DNA from: an uncultured Clostridia bacterium | Lineage (GTDB): Bacteria > Bacillota > Clostridia > TANB77 > CAG-508 | Direction: 5' to 3' | Assembly: GCA_944388645.1 (NCBI GenBank) | Contig: CALXJO010000067.1 | Span: forward strand, 1 to 5,674 | Length of the DNA: 5,674 bases | Shown here: positions 1 to 5,674 of the stretch, one piece after another | Numbering within the stretch: the first letter of the stretch is position 1 | How the letters are laid out: each line of letters opens with the position of its first letter | Translations under genes and position numbers: made by a program | The notes under the pieces: model-generated | What the model was told of the DNA's origin: nothing | Seen by the model: only the letters and a program-made list of their open reading frames with translations | Database searches by the model: none

Positions 1-12
1 TTATTATAAAGG

Positions 13-19
13 AAGGAGG
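13..19 (+). promoter_or_regulatory. Strong Shine-Dalgarno site that fixes a GTG start
   Basis: AAGGAGG lies seven bases before the GTG at 27-29, at ideal spacing. A second, weaker AAGGA precedes it at about 9-13. The site supports GTG 27 as the start of the coiled-coil gene. The next in-frame starts lie inside the repeat region and have no comparable site. The promoter is not visible and must lie upstream of the window. Confidence 0.85.
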
Positions 20-26
20 AAACTAC

Positions 27-557
27 GTGGAAAATGAAAAATTAAACCAAATTTTAGATGTAGTATTAGAAATAAAAGAAGACGTAAAAGATTTAAAAAT
101 TAGGGTAACAAATTTAGAAATAAGAGTAACAAAAATTGAACAAAATGTAATAGAATTAAATGAAAGAGTAGGTAATTTAGAACAAGGATTTGAGAACTTA
201 GGTGTCAGAATGGATAAGCTGGAACAAGGATTTGAGAACTTAAGTGTCAGAATGGATAAGCTGGAACAAGGATTTGAGAATTTAAATGTTAGAACAAGCA
301 ATCTAGAACAAAGTGTTGAAAGCTTAAGTAATAATTTTGATGTCCTTAGTGGACGAGTTGATAAATTACAAAATAGCTTCAATGAATTAAATCCTATTGC
401 AATGGAATTAAAAGACTTATTCATTTTAACAAAAAACTACATAGAAAAAGAACATAAAGAGGCGTTAGAAGAAAGAAAAATAAATGCGGAATTTAGAGAA
501 AAAATAGAAAATCTATTAAAATATATAATAAAGGGGCTATCATCTACAGTGGTATAA
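27..557 (+). CDS. Hypothetical coiled-coil protein with 14-residue repeats
   Basis: A 176-residue protein with no signal peptide or membrane segment, so probably cytoplasmic. It is almost entirely a parallel-type heptad coil. Leu or Ile occupies every seventh residue from Ile9 to Leu121 (9, 16, 23, 30, 37, 44, 51 and so on) without a skip. The position four residues later is nearly always Val, Phe or Met (13, 20, 27, 34, 41, 48, 55, 62, 69, 76, 83), the a/d pattern of a long dimeric or trimeric coil. Residues 38-107 form five 14-residue units, each opening with Glu-Gln. After Asn122-Pro123 a second charged helical stretch (about 125-170) ends in a short hydrophobic tail. The start is GTG, supported by AAGGAGG seven bases upstream. 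A terminator follows directly, so this gene ends its own transcript and is not part of the downstream cluster. I do not recognise the family. Coiled coils of this kind occur in scaffold, phage-derived and toxin-accessory proteins, and nothing here chooses between these. Confidence 0.85.
   Translation: MENEKLNQILDVVLEIKEDVKDLKIRVTNLEIRVTKIEQNVIELNERVGNLEQGFENLGVRMDKLEQGFENLSVRMDKLEQGFENLNVRTSNLEQSVESLSNNFDVLSGRVDKLQNSFNELNPIAMELKDLFILTKNYIEKEHKEALEERKINAEFREKIENLLKYIIKGLSSTVV
138..347 (+). repeat. Five tandem 42-bp (14-codon) units within the coiled-coil gene
   Basis: Units begin at 138, 180, 222, 264 and 306, each starting with codons for Glu-Gln. Units two (180-221) and three (222-263) differ at a single base (41/42), changing Gly59 to Ser73. 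Unit four (264-305) matches unit three at about 32 of 42 bases, with the first 17 identical. Units one and five are recognisable mainly at the protein level. Forty-two bases equal two heptads, so gain or loss of a unit keeps both the reading frame and the coiled-coil register. The near-identity of the central pair points to a recent duplication. Confidence 0.9.
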
Positions 558-571
558 ATTGAATATTATTA

Positions 572-610
572 AGAAGAAGGTATAATTAAAAATGTTTTAT
601 GCCTTCTTTT
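572..610 (+). terminator. Rho-independent terminator after the coiled-coil gene
   Basis: An inverted repeat pairs AAGAAGG at 574-580 with CCTTCTT at 602-608. The stem continues inward through a T-G wobble (581/601) and four A-T pairs (582-585 with 597-600), giving a 12-bp stem and an 11-base loop. It can extend outward by about two weak pairs. A T-rich run (TTTTATTATTT, 607-617) follows. It sits 15 bases after the stop codon and before the next promoter, as expected for an operon boundary. The stem is AT-rich but so is the genome. Confidence 0.8.
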
Positions 611-646
611 ATTATTTAGAAATTTGCCTATTTTTACCTTAATTTG

Positions 647-674
647 TTGAAAAAAAACTTAAGTGTGATATAAT
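647..674 (+). promoter_or_regulatory. Sigma-A type promoter with extended -10, driving the wecA/tagO-like gene
   Basis: The -35 element is TTGAAA (647-652), the spacer is 16 bases, and the -10 is a perfect TATAAT (669-674). The -10 is preceded by TG one base upstream (666-667), forming an extended -10. The expected transcription start is near 681, giving a short leader of about 36 bases to the ATG at 717. The leader has a GAGAGG ribosome site at 701-706 and no room for a riboswitch or attenuator. TTGTTG (644-649) is an alternative -35 with a poorer 19-base spacer. This is the only convincing promoter seen for the downstream cluster. Confidence 0.75.
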
Positions 675-716
675 CATACAAGGAAAAATTTAATTAAATA
701 GAGAGGAATAAATAAT

Positions 717-1832
717 ATGTGGGGAGATATAGCAATAGCGTTTTTATTAGCTTTTATTACAGCTTTTGTAATTACACCATATACAATTAGACTCGCAAAA
801 AAAGTTGGCGCGGTAGATATGCCGGAAGATAGAAGAGTAAATAAAAAGCCAATGCCAAGGCTAGGTGGCTTGGCGGTAATTGCGGGCTTTCTAATATCTG
901 CAATATATCTTGTAATTTCAATGTATATAGAGAAAAAAATAGATTTTTCTCAAGATGGACTAAGTAAGCAATTACTTGGATTCTTAGTAGGTTTAATTAT
1001 TCTAGGAATAACATGTTTTGTTGATGATGTTAAAGGAATAAAACCACTTGTTAAACTTGCTGGGCAAATTCTAGCGGCAATGGCAGTAGCTAGTAGTGGA
1101 CTTTTAATAGATAATTTTACTATACCATTTAAAGAAAACAACTTAGTTCTAAACGAAGTTTTTAGCTATATATTAACAATAGGTTGGATTGTAGGAATAA
1201 CAAATGCTATCAACTTAATAGATGGTCTTGATGGTTTATCATCAGGAATAACATTAATTGCATGTATTTCTCTACTTATTATATTCTCATTAAATGAATC
1301 TCCATTAATTGCAATAGTATTAATTACAGCCTTAGCAGGTGCAATAGTTGGATTTTTACCATATAATTTTAATCCTGCAAAAACATTTATAGGAGATGTT
1401 GGGTCAAATTTCTTAGGGTATGCAATAGCAGTAATATCAATACTTGGAGTTGCTAAAACATATACTGCAATAGTAATAATTGCACCAATTATGGTACTAG
1501 CCCTTCCAATATTTGATACAATTTGGGCAATTATTAGGAGAATAATAAAAACAAAGTCAATTAAAGGAGTATTTCAAGCAGATAAAGGACATCTTCATCA
1601 TAAACTTATGGCAAGAGGCTATACACAAAGACAATCTGTTTTTATATTATATGGAATAACTGCAACATTAGGTATGGTTGCAATAATATTATTAGATAGC
1701 GGAATTTGGAAGGCTGTTTCATTTGCATTATTAGTAATTGCAATTGTAGCAATAGGCTATAAAGATATATTACATTTAAGAGAAGAAGAAACGCAAAGTG
1801 AAACTACTTCAGAACGCAAAGAAAAGGAGTAA
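717..1832 (+). CDS. Undecaprenyl-phosphate sugar-1-phosphate transferase, WecA/TagO type
   Basis: An integral membrane enzyme of the MraY/WecA/TagO superfamily (371 residues, normal length). It moves a sugar-1-phosphate, typically GlcNAc-1-P from UDP-GlcNAc, onto undecaprenyl phosphate at the inner face of the membrane, the first step of teichoic acid or surface polysaccharide synthesis. Visible motifs in order: PMPRLGG (45-51), the catalytic Asp pair in FVDDVKG (Asp103, Asp104), NAINLIDGLDG (163-173), TFIGDVGS with the third acidic residue Asp227, and the cytoplasmic HLHH (292-295) after QADKG. About ten or eleven hydrophobic segments are spread over the protein, followed by a charged tail (354-371). 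The HLHH loop argues for the WecA/TagO branch rather than MraY, and MraY-type sugar-pentapeptide context is absent. Many homologues have His in the RVHKKP-like loop before PRLGG; here it is Asn42. The ATG has GAGAGG ten bases upstream. It is first in the cluster. The exact sugar and glycan are not determined by sequence, so no symbol is given (tagO or wecA are both used for this type). Confidence 0.92.
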   Translation: MWGDIAIAFLLAFITAFVITPYTIRLAKKVGAVDMPEDRRVNKKPMPRLGGLAVIAGFLISAIYLVISMYIEKKIDFSQDGLSKQLLGFLVGLIILGITCFVDDVKGIKPLVKLAGQILAAMAVASSGLLIDNFTIPFKENNLVLNEVFSYILTIGWIVGITNAINLIDGLDGLSSGITLIACISLLIIFSLNESPLIAIVLITALAGAIVGFLPYNFNPAKTFIGDVGSNFLGYAIAVISILGVAKTYTAIVIIAPIMVLALPIFDTIWAIIRRIIKTKSIKGVFQADKGHLHHKLMARGYTQRQSVFILYGITATLGMVAIILLDSGIWKAVSFALLVIAIVAIGYKDILHLREEETQSETTSERKEKE

Positions 1833-1837
1833 TAAAC

Positions 1838-2785
1838 ATGAAAAAAATTACAATATTAGTACCAGCATATAATGAAGAAGAAGCTTTACCTTTTCTATAT
1901 GAAAGAGTAAGTAAAATAATGGATGAAATGAAAAACTATGAATTTGAACTTCTATTTGTCAATGATGGTAGTAAAGATAATACATTAAATGAAATAAAAG
2001 AATTAAGAAAAAAAGACAAAAGAATTTCATATGTTGATTTTTCTAGAAATTTTGGAAAAGAGATAGGAATGATTGCAGGACTAGATTATGCAACAGGAGA
2101 TTGTGTAATTATAATGGATGCAGATTTGCAAGATCCACCAGAACTTATTCCTCAAATGGTTGAACTATGGGAACAAGGCTATGATGATGTATATGCCCAA
2201 AGAAAATCAAGAGCAGGAGAAACATGGCTTAAGAAATTTACATCAAAAATGTATTATAGAGTTTTACAAAGTTTAACTAAAGTAGAAATACAAAAAGATA
2301 CAGGTGATTTTAGACTATTAGACAGAAGATGTGTAAATGCTTTGAAAAAAATGAGAGAAACAGGAAGAAACTCAAAAAGCATGTTTAGTTGGATTGGGTA
2401 TAACAAAAAAGCAATATTTTATGATAGAGATCCTAGAGTAGCAGGAAAATCAAAATGGAATTACAAAAAACTAATAGATTTAGCAATAGATGGTATAACA
2501 GCTTTTACAACATCACCACTTAGAATATCAACATGTTTAAGTATTCCAACTTTTTTAGCATTATTTATATATTTTATATATGTGATTATCAAATGTATTA
2601 GACTAAATATTGCAATACAAGCATATCAAGCAATTATATTATTAATACTATTCTTTTCTGGAGTACAAATAATTCTAATTGGAATAATGGGTGAATATTT
2701 AGGTAGAATCTTCAATGAATCAAAACATAGACCTTTATATTTGGTAAATGAATATAATGATAAAAAAGAAATGAATGATAAATAA
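1838..2785 (+). CDS. Family 2 glycosyltransferase, GtrB/DPM1-like (polyprenyl-phosphate hexose synthase)
   Basis: A 315-residue membrane-anchored GT-A enzyme. Relatives (GtrB, CsbB, dolichol-phosphate mannose synthase) move a hexose from a nucleotide sugar to undecaprenyl or dolichyl phosphate at the cytoplasmic face. Seen here: the nucleotide-binding start VPAYNEEE (8-15), VNDGSKDNT (41-49) with Asp43, SRNFGKE (69-75), the metal-binding DADLQDP (94-100), GDFRLLDR (156-163) and [10 protein letters not shown] (203-212) at the membrane interface. Two membrane segments follow (about 231-252 and 264-285), then the family-typical [10 protein letters not shown] (285-294). Length and two-segment tail fit the GtrB group rather than soluble GT2 enzymes. 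The ATG lies eight bases after AAAGGAG, which overlaps the end of the preceding gene, so translation is probably coupled. In known three-part systems this enzyme works with a GtrA-type flippase and a multi-membrane transferase. No GtrA-like gene is in the window; the membrane protein at 3825-5171 could be the last partner. The sugar cannot be told from sequence. Confidence 0.9.
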   Translation: MKKITILVPAYNEEEALPFLYERVSKIMDEMKNYEFELLFVNDGSKDNTLNEIKELRKKDKRISYVDFSRNFGKEIGMIAGLDYATGDCVIIMDADLQDPPELIPQMVELWEQGYDDVYAQRKSRAGETWLKKFTSKMYYRVLQSLTKVEIQKDTGDFRLLDRRCVNALKKMRETGRNSKSMFSWIGYNKKAIFYDRDPRVAGKSKWNYKKLIDLAIDGITAFTTSPLRISTCLSIPTFLALFIYFIYVIIKCIRLNIAIQAYQAIILLILFFSGVQIILIGIMGEYLGRIFNESKHRPLYLVNEYNDKKEMNDK

Positions 2786-2790
2786 GGCGG

Positions 2791-2796
2791 AAGGAG
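2791..2796 (+). promoter_or_regulatory. Ribosome binding site deciding the ruvB start
   Basis: AAGGAG stands six bases before ATG 2803. A nearer ATG at 2798 is only one base from the site and reads Met-Leu-stop, its TGA overlapping the ruvB ATG. Spacing and reading frame therefore fix 2803 as the start. Confidence 0.85.
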
Positions 2797-2802
2797 AATG
2801 CT

Positions 2803-3813
2803 ATGAATGACAGTCAGCTAATTAATCCAGCAGTAGTTGATAATAATGAAGAAAAACTAGAAACAACTTTAAGACCTCAATTACTAGAAGAATATATTGG
2901 ACAAGATAAAGTAAAAGAAAGTATGAAAATATATATAGAAGCTGCAAAACAAAGAAACGAATCTCTTGACCATGTACTTTTATATGGACCTCCAGGACTT
3001 GGAAAAACAACACTTGCAAACATAATAGCAAACGAAATGAATTCAAACATAAAGATAACATCTGGACCTGCAATAACTAAACCAGGAGATTTAGCAGCAA
3101 TACTTACAACTTTATCAGAAAATGACGTTTTATTTATAGATGAAATTCATAGATTAAATAAAAATGTTGAAGAAATATTGTATCCTGCTTTAGAGGATTA
3201 TGTATTAGACATAATAATTGGGAAAGGACCTACTGCAAAATCTATAAGACTTAATTTGCCGCATTTTACATTAATTGGAGCAACTACAAAAGCAGGCTCT
3301 TTAACTACCCCACTTCGTGATAGATTTGGAATTGTACATAGATTAGAACTATATGGTGAAGAAGATTTAATAAAAATAATAAGCAGGTCTAGCAAAATAC
3401 TAGATATAGAGATAGATGAAGAATCAAGTAGAGAAATTGCTAGACGCTCAAGAGGAACACCTAGAATTGCAAATAGATTATTAAAAAGAGTAAGAGATTA
3501 TGCAACAGTTTTAGGCAATGGAAAGATAGATTTAAAAATTGCAAAAACAGCACTAAACAAATTAGAAATAGATGAACTTGGATTAGATGAGATTGATAGA
3601 AAAATATTAGAAACTATGATAATAAAATATCAAGGGAAACCAATTGGAATTGATGCCTTGGCCACCACTGTAGGGGAAGACCTAGATACAATAGAAGATG
3701 TATATGAACCTTATTTAATTCAAATAGGTTTTATATCTAGAACACAAAGAGGAAGAATTCCACTTCCAGCAGCATATAAGCATATAGGAGCAGAATATCA
3801 ATTACAATTGTAA
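2803..3813 (+). CDS. ruvB: Holliday junction branch migration helicase RuvB
   Basis: RuvB is the hexameric AAA+ motor of the cytoplasmic RuvABC complex. It pumps DNA through Holliday junctions held by RuvA during recombination and repair. The protein is complete (336 residues, usual length). It shows the conserved [12 protein letters not shown] opening (23-34), Walker A GPPGLGKT (62-69, Lys68), Walker B LFIDEIH (110-116, Asp113 and Glu114), sensor 1 GATTKAG (159-165), the arginine-finger segment PLRDRFG (170-176, Arg172 and Arg174) and sensor 2 [12 protein letters not shown] (218-229). The C-terminal winged-helix DNA-binding domain runs from about 259 to 330 and includes [10 protein letters not shown] and [10 protein letters not shown]. 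The first 20 residues are variable and acidic, normal for the family. The stop overlaps the ribosome site of the next gene (11-base gap), and 17 bases separate it from the glycosyltransferase. ruvA, usually directly upstream, is not in this window; two cell-envelope genes occupy that place. No key residue is missing. Confidence 0.98.
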   Translation: MNDSQLINPAVVDNNEEKLETTLRPQLLEEYIGQDKVKESMKIYIEAAKQRNESLDHVLLYGPPGLGKTTLANIIANEMNSNIKITSGPAITKPGDLAAILTTLSENDVLFIDEIHRLNKNVEEILYPALEDYVLDIIIGKGPTAKSIRLNLPHFTLIGATTKAGSLTTPLRDRFGIVHRLELYGEEDLIKIISRSSKILDIEIDEESSREIARRSRGTPRIANRLLKRVRDYATVLGNGKIDLKIAKTALNKLEIDELGLDEIDRKILETMIIKYQGKPIGIDALATTVGEDLDTIEDVYEPYLIQIGFISRTQRGRIPLPAAYKHIGAEYQLQL

Positions 3814-3824
3814 AGGAGTAACAA

Positions 3825-5171
3825 ATGAATATTAAACCATATTTAATTCAATTTTTGAAATACATATTGGTATTTATAATACTAATATGTATATATCTTA
3901 TTACATTAACTTTAAGCGGATTAATTCCGTCAGAATGGATGAAAGATAATGTTACTAAAAGTTCTGAGGTATTATATGAAGAAGGAGAGAAAAAATTTAT
4001 AGATTTAGGATACAAGGAAGAATCTATATTCTTATTTACAGATGCATTAATGATTAACACAGCATATTCTGTAGATTCAAGCACTCCACTTACAAGTTCA
4101 TTGCTTGCAAGGAAAAATTACATACCAGGTCAAACAGAAGAAGTTTATATAGATAGCCAATATAACTTAGGAGCATCTTCTCAATACATAAACCAATCAA
4201 ATGGAGACCTTTATCAGACTAAAGAATTATATGGGCTAATGCATGGAGAAAATATTACAGATTCTTTTGAATATGCTAGATACTGGCATGGCTATTTAGT
4301 AATTTTAAGACCACTTTTAGCAATAATGAGCTATTCAGGAATTAGGATAGTTTTATTAATATTGTCAATAGTCTTGATAGGAACTTTGCTATTCTTGATA
4401 GGTAAGAAAATTAACATACAAACAGCAGTATTCTTTTTAATTGGTCTTCTTGCAATTCACATATTCTATGTAACGCAATCAATGAATGAGAGTATTGTAA
4501 TCTTATTTGGACTTATTGCATCAATCTTTATATTATTAAAAAAAGACACTAAAAAGAACATAGGAATTAATTTCTTTGTAATTGGTTCTATAACAATATT
4601 CTTGGACTTATTAACAGAACCTTTAATTACCCTAGGACTACCACTTATAATATATTTATTATTAATGCAGAAACAAGGTGGGTCTTTAAAAGAAAATATT
4701 ATTGACTTCTTCAAAATATGTATTGCTTGGGCAATTGGATATGGTTTAACTTGGCTTGTAAAATGGATATTAGTTTCTGTTTTATATAATAGACCACTTA
4801 TGCAAATTGCTTTTGAACAGGCAAGATTTAGAAGCAGTGATAGTAATGGTAATTATAGCCTTGGATTTGTTGTAGAAAGAAACTTTAATTTCATGTCTAA
4901 TGCTATAATGCAGGCTTTAACTTTATTTATCTTAATATATGCAATGATAAAATTGATAATAAACTTAAAGAAGAAAATTAACATTAAGGAAAATATACTT
5001 AAATGTATACCATTTATATTAACAGCACTTTTGCCAATAGTATGGTATTTTGCGTTAAGACAGCATTCTGTAATACATGCATTTTTTACATACAGAATTT
5101 TAATTATAACTTTGATAAGTTTAATGATATTGCCAGATATATTATTTGAAAGGGAGAAAGAGAAAACATGA
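3825..5171 (+). CDS. Uncharacterised polytopic membrane protein, possible GT-C-like glycosyltransferase
   Basis: A 448-residue protein I do not recognise with confidence. About ten hydrophobic segments are visible: roughly 12-33, 173-192, 198-216, 222-238, 246-261, 266-281, 293-319, 356-378, 391-410 and 425-438. Basic clusters (Lys4/Lys12, KK194-195, KKDTKK 239-244, KKK 382-384, EREK at the end) fall consistently inside, placing both termini in the cytoplasm. This predicts a large outside loop from about 34 to 156 that ends in the aromatic motif YWHGY (153-157) and a hydrophobic, possibly re-entrant stretch with RPLL (162-165). It also predicts an outside loop at 321-355 and a short outside motif RQHSVIHAFFTYR (412-424) with two histidines. 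One large outer loop plus polar motifs on the outer face resembles GT-C glycosyltransferases that use lipid-linked sugars. The GtrB-like gene two positions upstream supports this but does not prove it. A transporter or polymerase role is possible. The ATG has AAAGGAG six bases upstream; the TGA stop overlaps the queH ATG. Confidence 0.85.
   Translation: MNIKPYLIQFLKYILVFIILICIYLITLTLSGLIPSEWMKDNVTKSSEVLYEEGEKKFIDLGYKEESIFLFTDALMINTAYSVDSSTPLTSSLLARKNYIPGQTEEVYIDSQYNLGASSQYINQSNGDLYQTKELYGLMHGENITDSFEYARYWHGYLVILRPLLAIMSYSGIRIVLLILSIVLIGTLLFLIGKKINIQTAVFFLIGLLAIHIFYVTQSMNESIVILFGLIASIFILLKKDTKKNIGINFFVIGSITIFLDLLTEPLITLGLPLIIYLLLMQKQGGSLKENIIDFFKICIAWAIGYGLTWLVKWILVSVLYNRPLMQIAFEQARFRSSDSNGNYSLGFVVERNFNFMSNAIMQALTLFILIYAMIKLIINLKKKINIKENILKCIPFILTALLPIVWYFALRQHSVIHAFFTYRILIITLISLMILPDILFEREKEKT
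5151..5156 (+). promoter_or_regulatory. Ribosome binding site for queH inside the upstream gene
   Basis: AGGGAG lies 11 bases before the queH ATG, within the last codons of the membrane-protein gene, and is followed by a purine-rich run. With the 4-base ATGA overlap at 5168-5171 this suggests that queH translation depends partly on ribosomes finishing the upstream gene. Confidence 0.6.
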
Positions 5172-5674
5172 AACTATTAATGCATACATGTTGTGCACCT
5201 TGTAGTGTATACTGCATTGATACATTAAGAAAAGAAGGAATTGAACCTACAATATATTGGTACAACCCTAATATACATCCTTATGCAGAATATACAAAAC
5301 GAAGAGATTGTTTAAAAGAATACACTAATAGTTTAGGATTAAATGCAATATTTGATGAGGATTATGGCCTAGATAATTTTTGTAAAGAGGCAGTAAAAGA
5401 TTTAAAAGCAAGATGTGTAAATTACTGCTATCCAGTGCGTTTACGTAGAACTTGTGAGTATGCAAAAGCAAATGGCTATGATGCAGTTACAACAACATTG
5501 TTATATAGCATATATCAAAACCACAATTTTATAAAAAGCTATTTAGAAAAATTATGCAAAGAATATGGTTTAGAATTTGTATATAGAGATTTTAGAGTAG
5601 GGTTCTGGGAAGGACATCAAAAGGCACATGATTTAGGTTTATATATGCAGAAATATTGTGGTTGTATTTTTTCT
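5168..5674 (+). CDS. queH: Epoxyqueuosine reductase QueH (3' end beyond the window)
   Basis: QueH (formerly DUF208) reduces epoxyqueuosine to queuosine at the wobble base of GUN-anticodon tRNAs, the final step of the pathway; it replaces the unrelated QueG in many bacteria. The first 169 residues are present with no stop; most family members are about 180-230 long, so only a short tail is missing. Seen: the N-terminal HTCCAPCS (6-13; Cys8, Cys9, Cys12), YNPNIHPYAEY (32-42), RCVNYCYPVRLRRT (82-95; Cys83 and Cys87), TTTLL with YQNH (108-119), YRDFRVGF (139-146; Asp141) and the C-terminal YCGCIFS (163-169; Cys164 and Cys166). These cysteines and the Asp are the expected ligands of the iron-sulfur cluster and adjacent iron. 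Two small departures from the pattern I remember are CxxxC where CxxC is usual, and SIYQ where SPYQ is usual. The start overlaps the preceding stop by four bases. ruvB and queH are often neighbours in Firmicutes, with queA and tgt further on, so these may follow outside the window. Confidence 0.95.
   Translation, partial: MKLLMHTCCAPCSVYCIDTLRKEGIEPTIYWYNPNIHPYAEYTKRRDCLKEYTNSLGLNAIFDEDYGLDNFCKEAVKDLKARCVNYCYPVRLRRTCEYAKANGYDAVTTTLLYSIYQNHNFIKSYLEKLCKEYGLEFVYRDFRVGFWEGHQKAHDLGLYMQKYCGCIFS

Noticed and set aside
2..7. TATTAT near the window start as a -10 element for the first gene
   Set aside because: It would place the transcription start on the Shine-Dalgarno site, and no -35 region is available in the window.
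23..424. Long minus-strand open frame opposite the coiled-coil gene (133 codons, Ser/Leu/Phe-rich with its own repeats)
   Set aside because: Its repeats are only the complement of the 42-bp units, there is no ribosome site, and its composition is typical of an antisense shadow of a Glu/Lys/Asn/Leu-rich coil.
237..666. Shared 11-mer AACTTAAGTGT in the coiled-coil repeat (237-247) and in the promoter spacer (656-666)
   Set aside because: In AT-rich DNA of this length many 11-base matches are expected by chance, and the two sites have no common context.
558..716. Possible small RNA or riboswitch between the first two genes
   Set aside because: The only structure is the terminator hairpin; the leader after the predicted start is about 36 bases and unstructured by eye.
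2798..2806. Tiny upstream frame ATG-CTA-TGA overlapping the ruvB start
   Set aside because: Its ATG is only one base from the AAGGAG site, too close to be used; it is most simply chance.
950..4714. Minus-strand open frames of 63-83 codons at 950-1141, 2822-3073, 3198-3395, 3848-4084 and 4466-4714
   Set aside because: All lie opposite well-supported genes, lack ribosome sites and show no recognisable protein features.

Overview
The window is AT-rich (roughly 30% G+C by eye), every gene is on the + strand, Shine-Dalgarno sites are strong (AAGGAGG type), and codon use favours AGA, ATA and TTA. TGA is used as a stop and TGG codes for Trp, so the standard bacterial code applies. Gene content and style suggest a low-GC Firmicute, most likely an uncultured gut-type Clostridia or Bacilli lineage. 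That placement is inference from composition and protein character, not from a database match.

Layout: (1) Positions 27-557 encode a 176-residue cytoplasmic coiled-coil protein of unknown function. It has a GTG start and an internal 42-bp tandem repeat, and is followed by a Rho-independent terminator (572-610). (2) A consensus-like extended -10 promoter (647-674) then begins a tight co-directional gene cluster. This runs: a WecA/TagO-type undecaprenyl-phosphate sugar-1-phosphate transferase (717-1832), a GtrB/DPM-type family 2 glycosyltransferase with two C-terminal membrane segments (1838-2785), ruvB (2803-3813), an unrecognised protein with about ten membrane segments (3825-5171), and queH, which runs off the window end (5168-5674+). 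Junctions are +5, +17, +11 and -4 bases, with no terminator or convincing internal promoter seen, so the five genes are probably one transcript.

Functionally the cluster mixes two themes. The first transferase starts a polyprenol-linked cell-surface glycan. The second probably charges undecaprenyl phosphate with a single hexose. The multi-membrane protein, with a large predicted outside loop and conserved-looking polar motifs on the outer face, is a plausible but unproven GT-C-like partner that would use such a lipid-linked sugar. RuvB (Holliday-junction motor) and QueH (last step of queuosine synthesis in tRNA) are housekeeping genes, often found near each other in Firmicutes. Here the membrane gene separates them, and its last codon overlaps the queH start.

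The parts most worth a second look are the unbroken 17-heptad coil with its recent repeat duplication, the uncharacterised membrane protein and its possible link to the GtrB-like enzyme, and an apparent CxxxC instead of CxxC spacing in QueH. No RNA genes, CRISPR arrays, insertion sequences or prophage genes were found.
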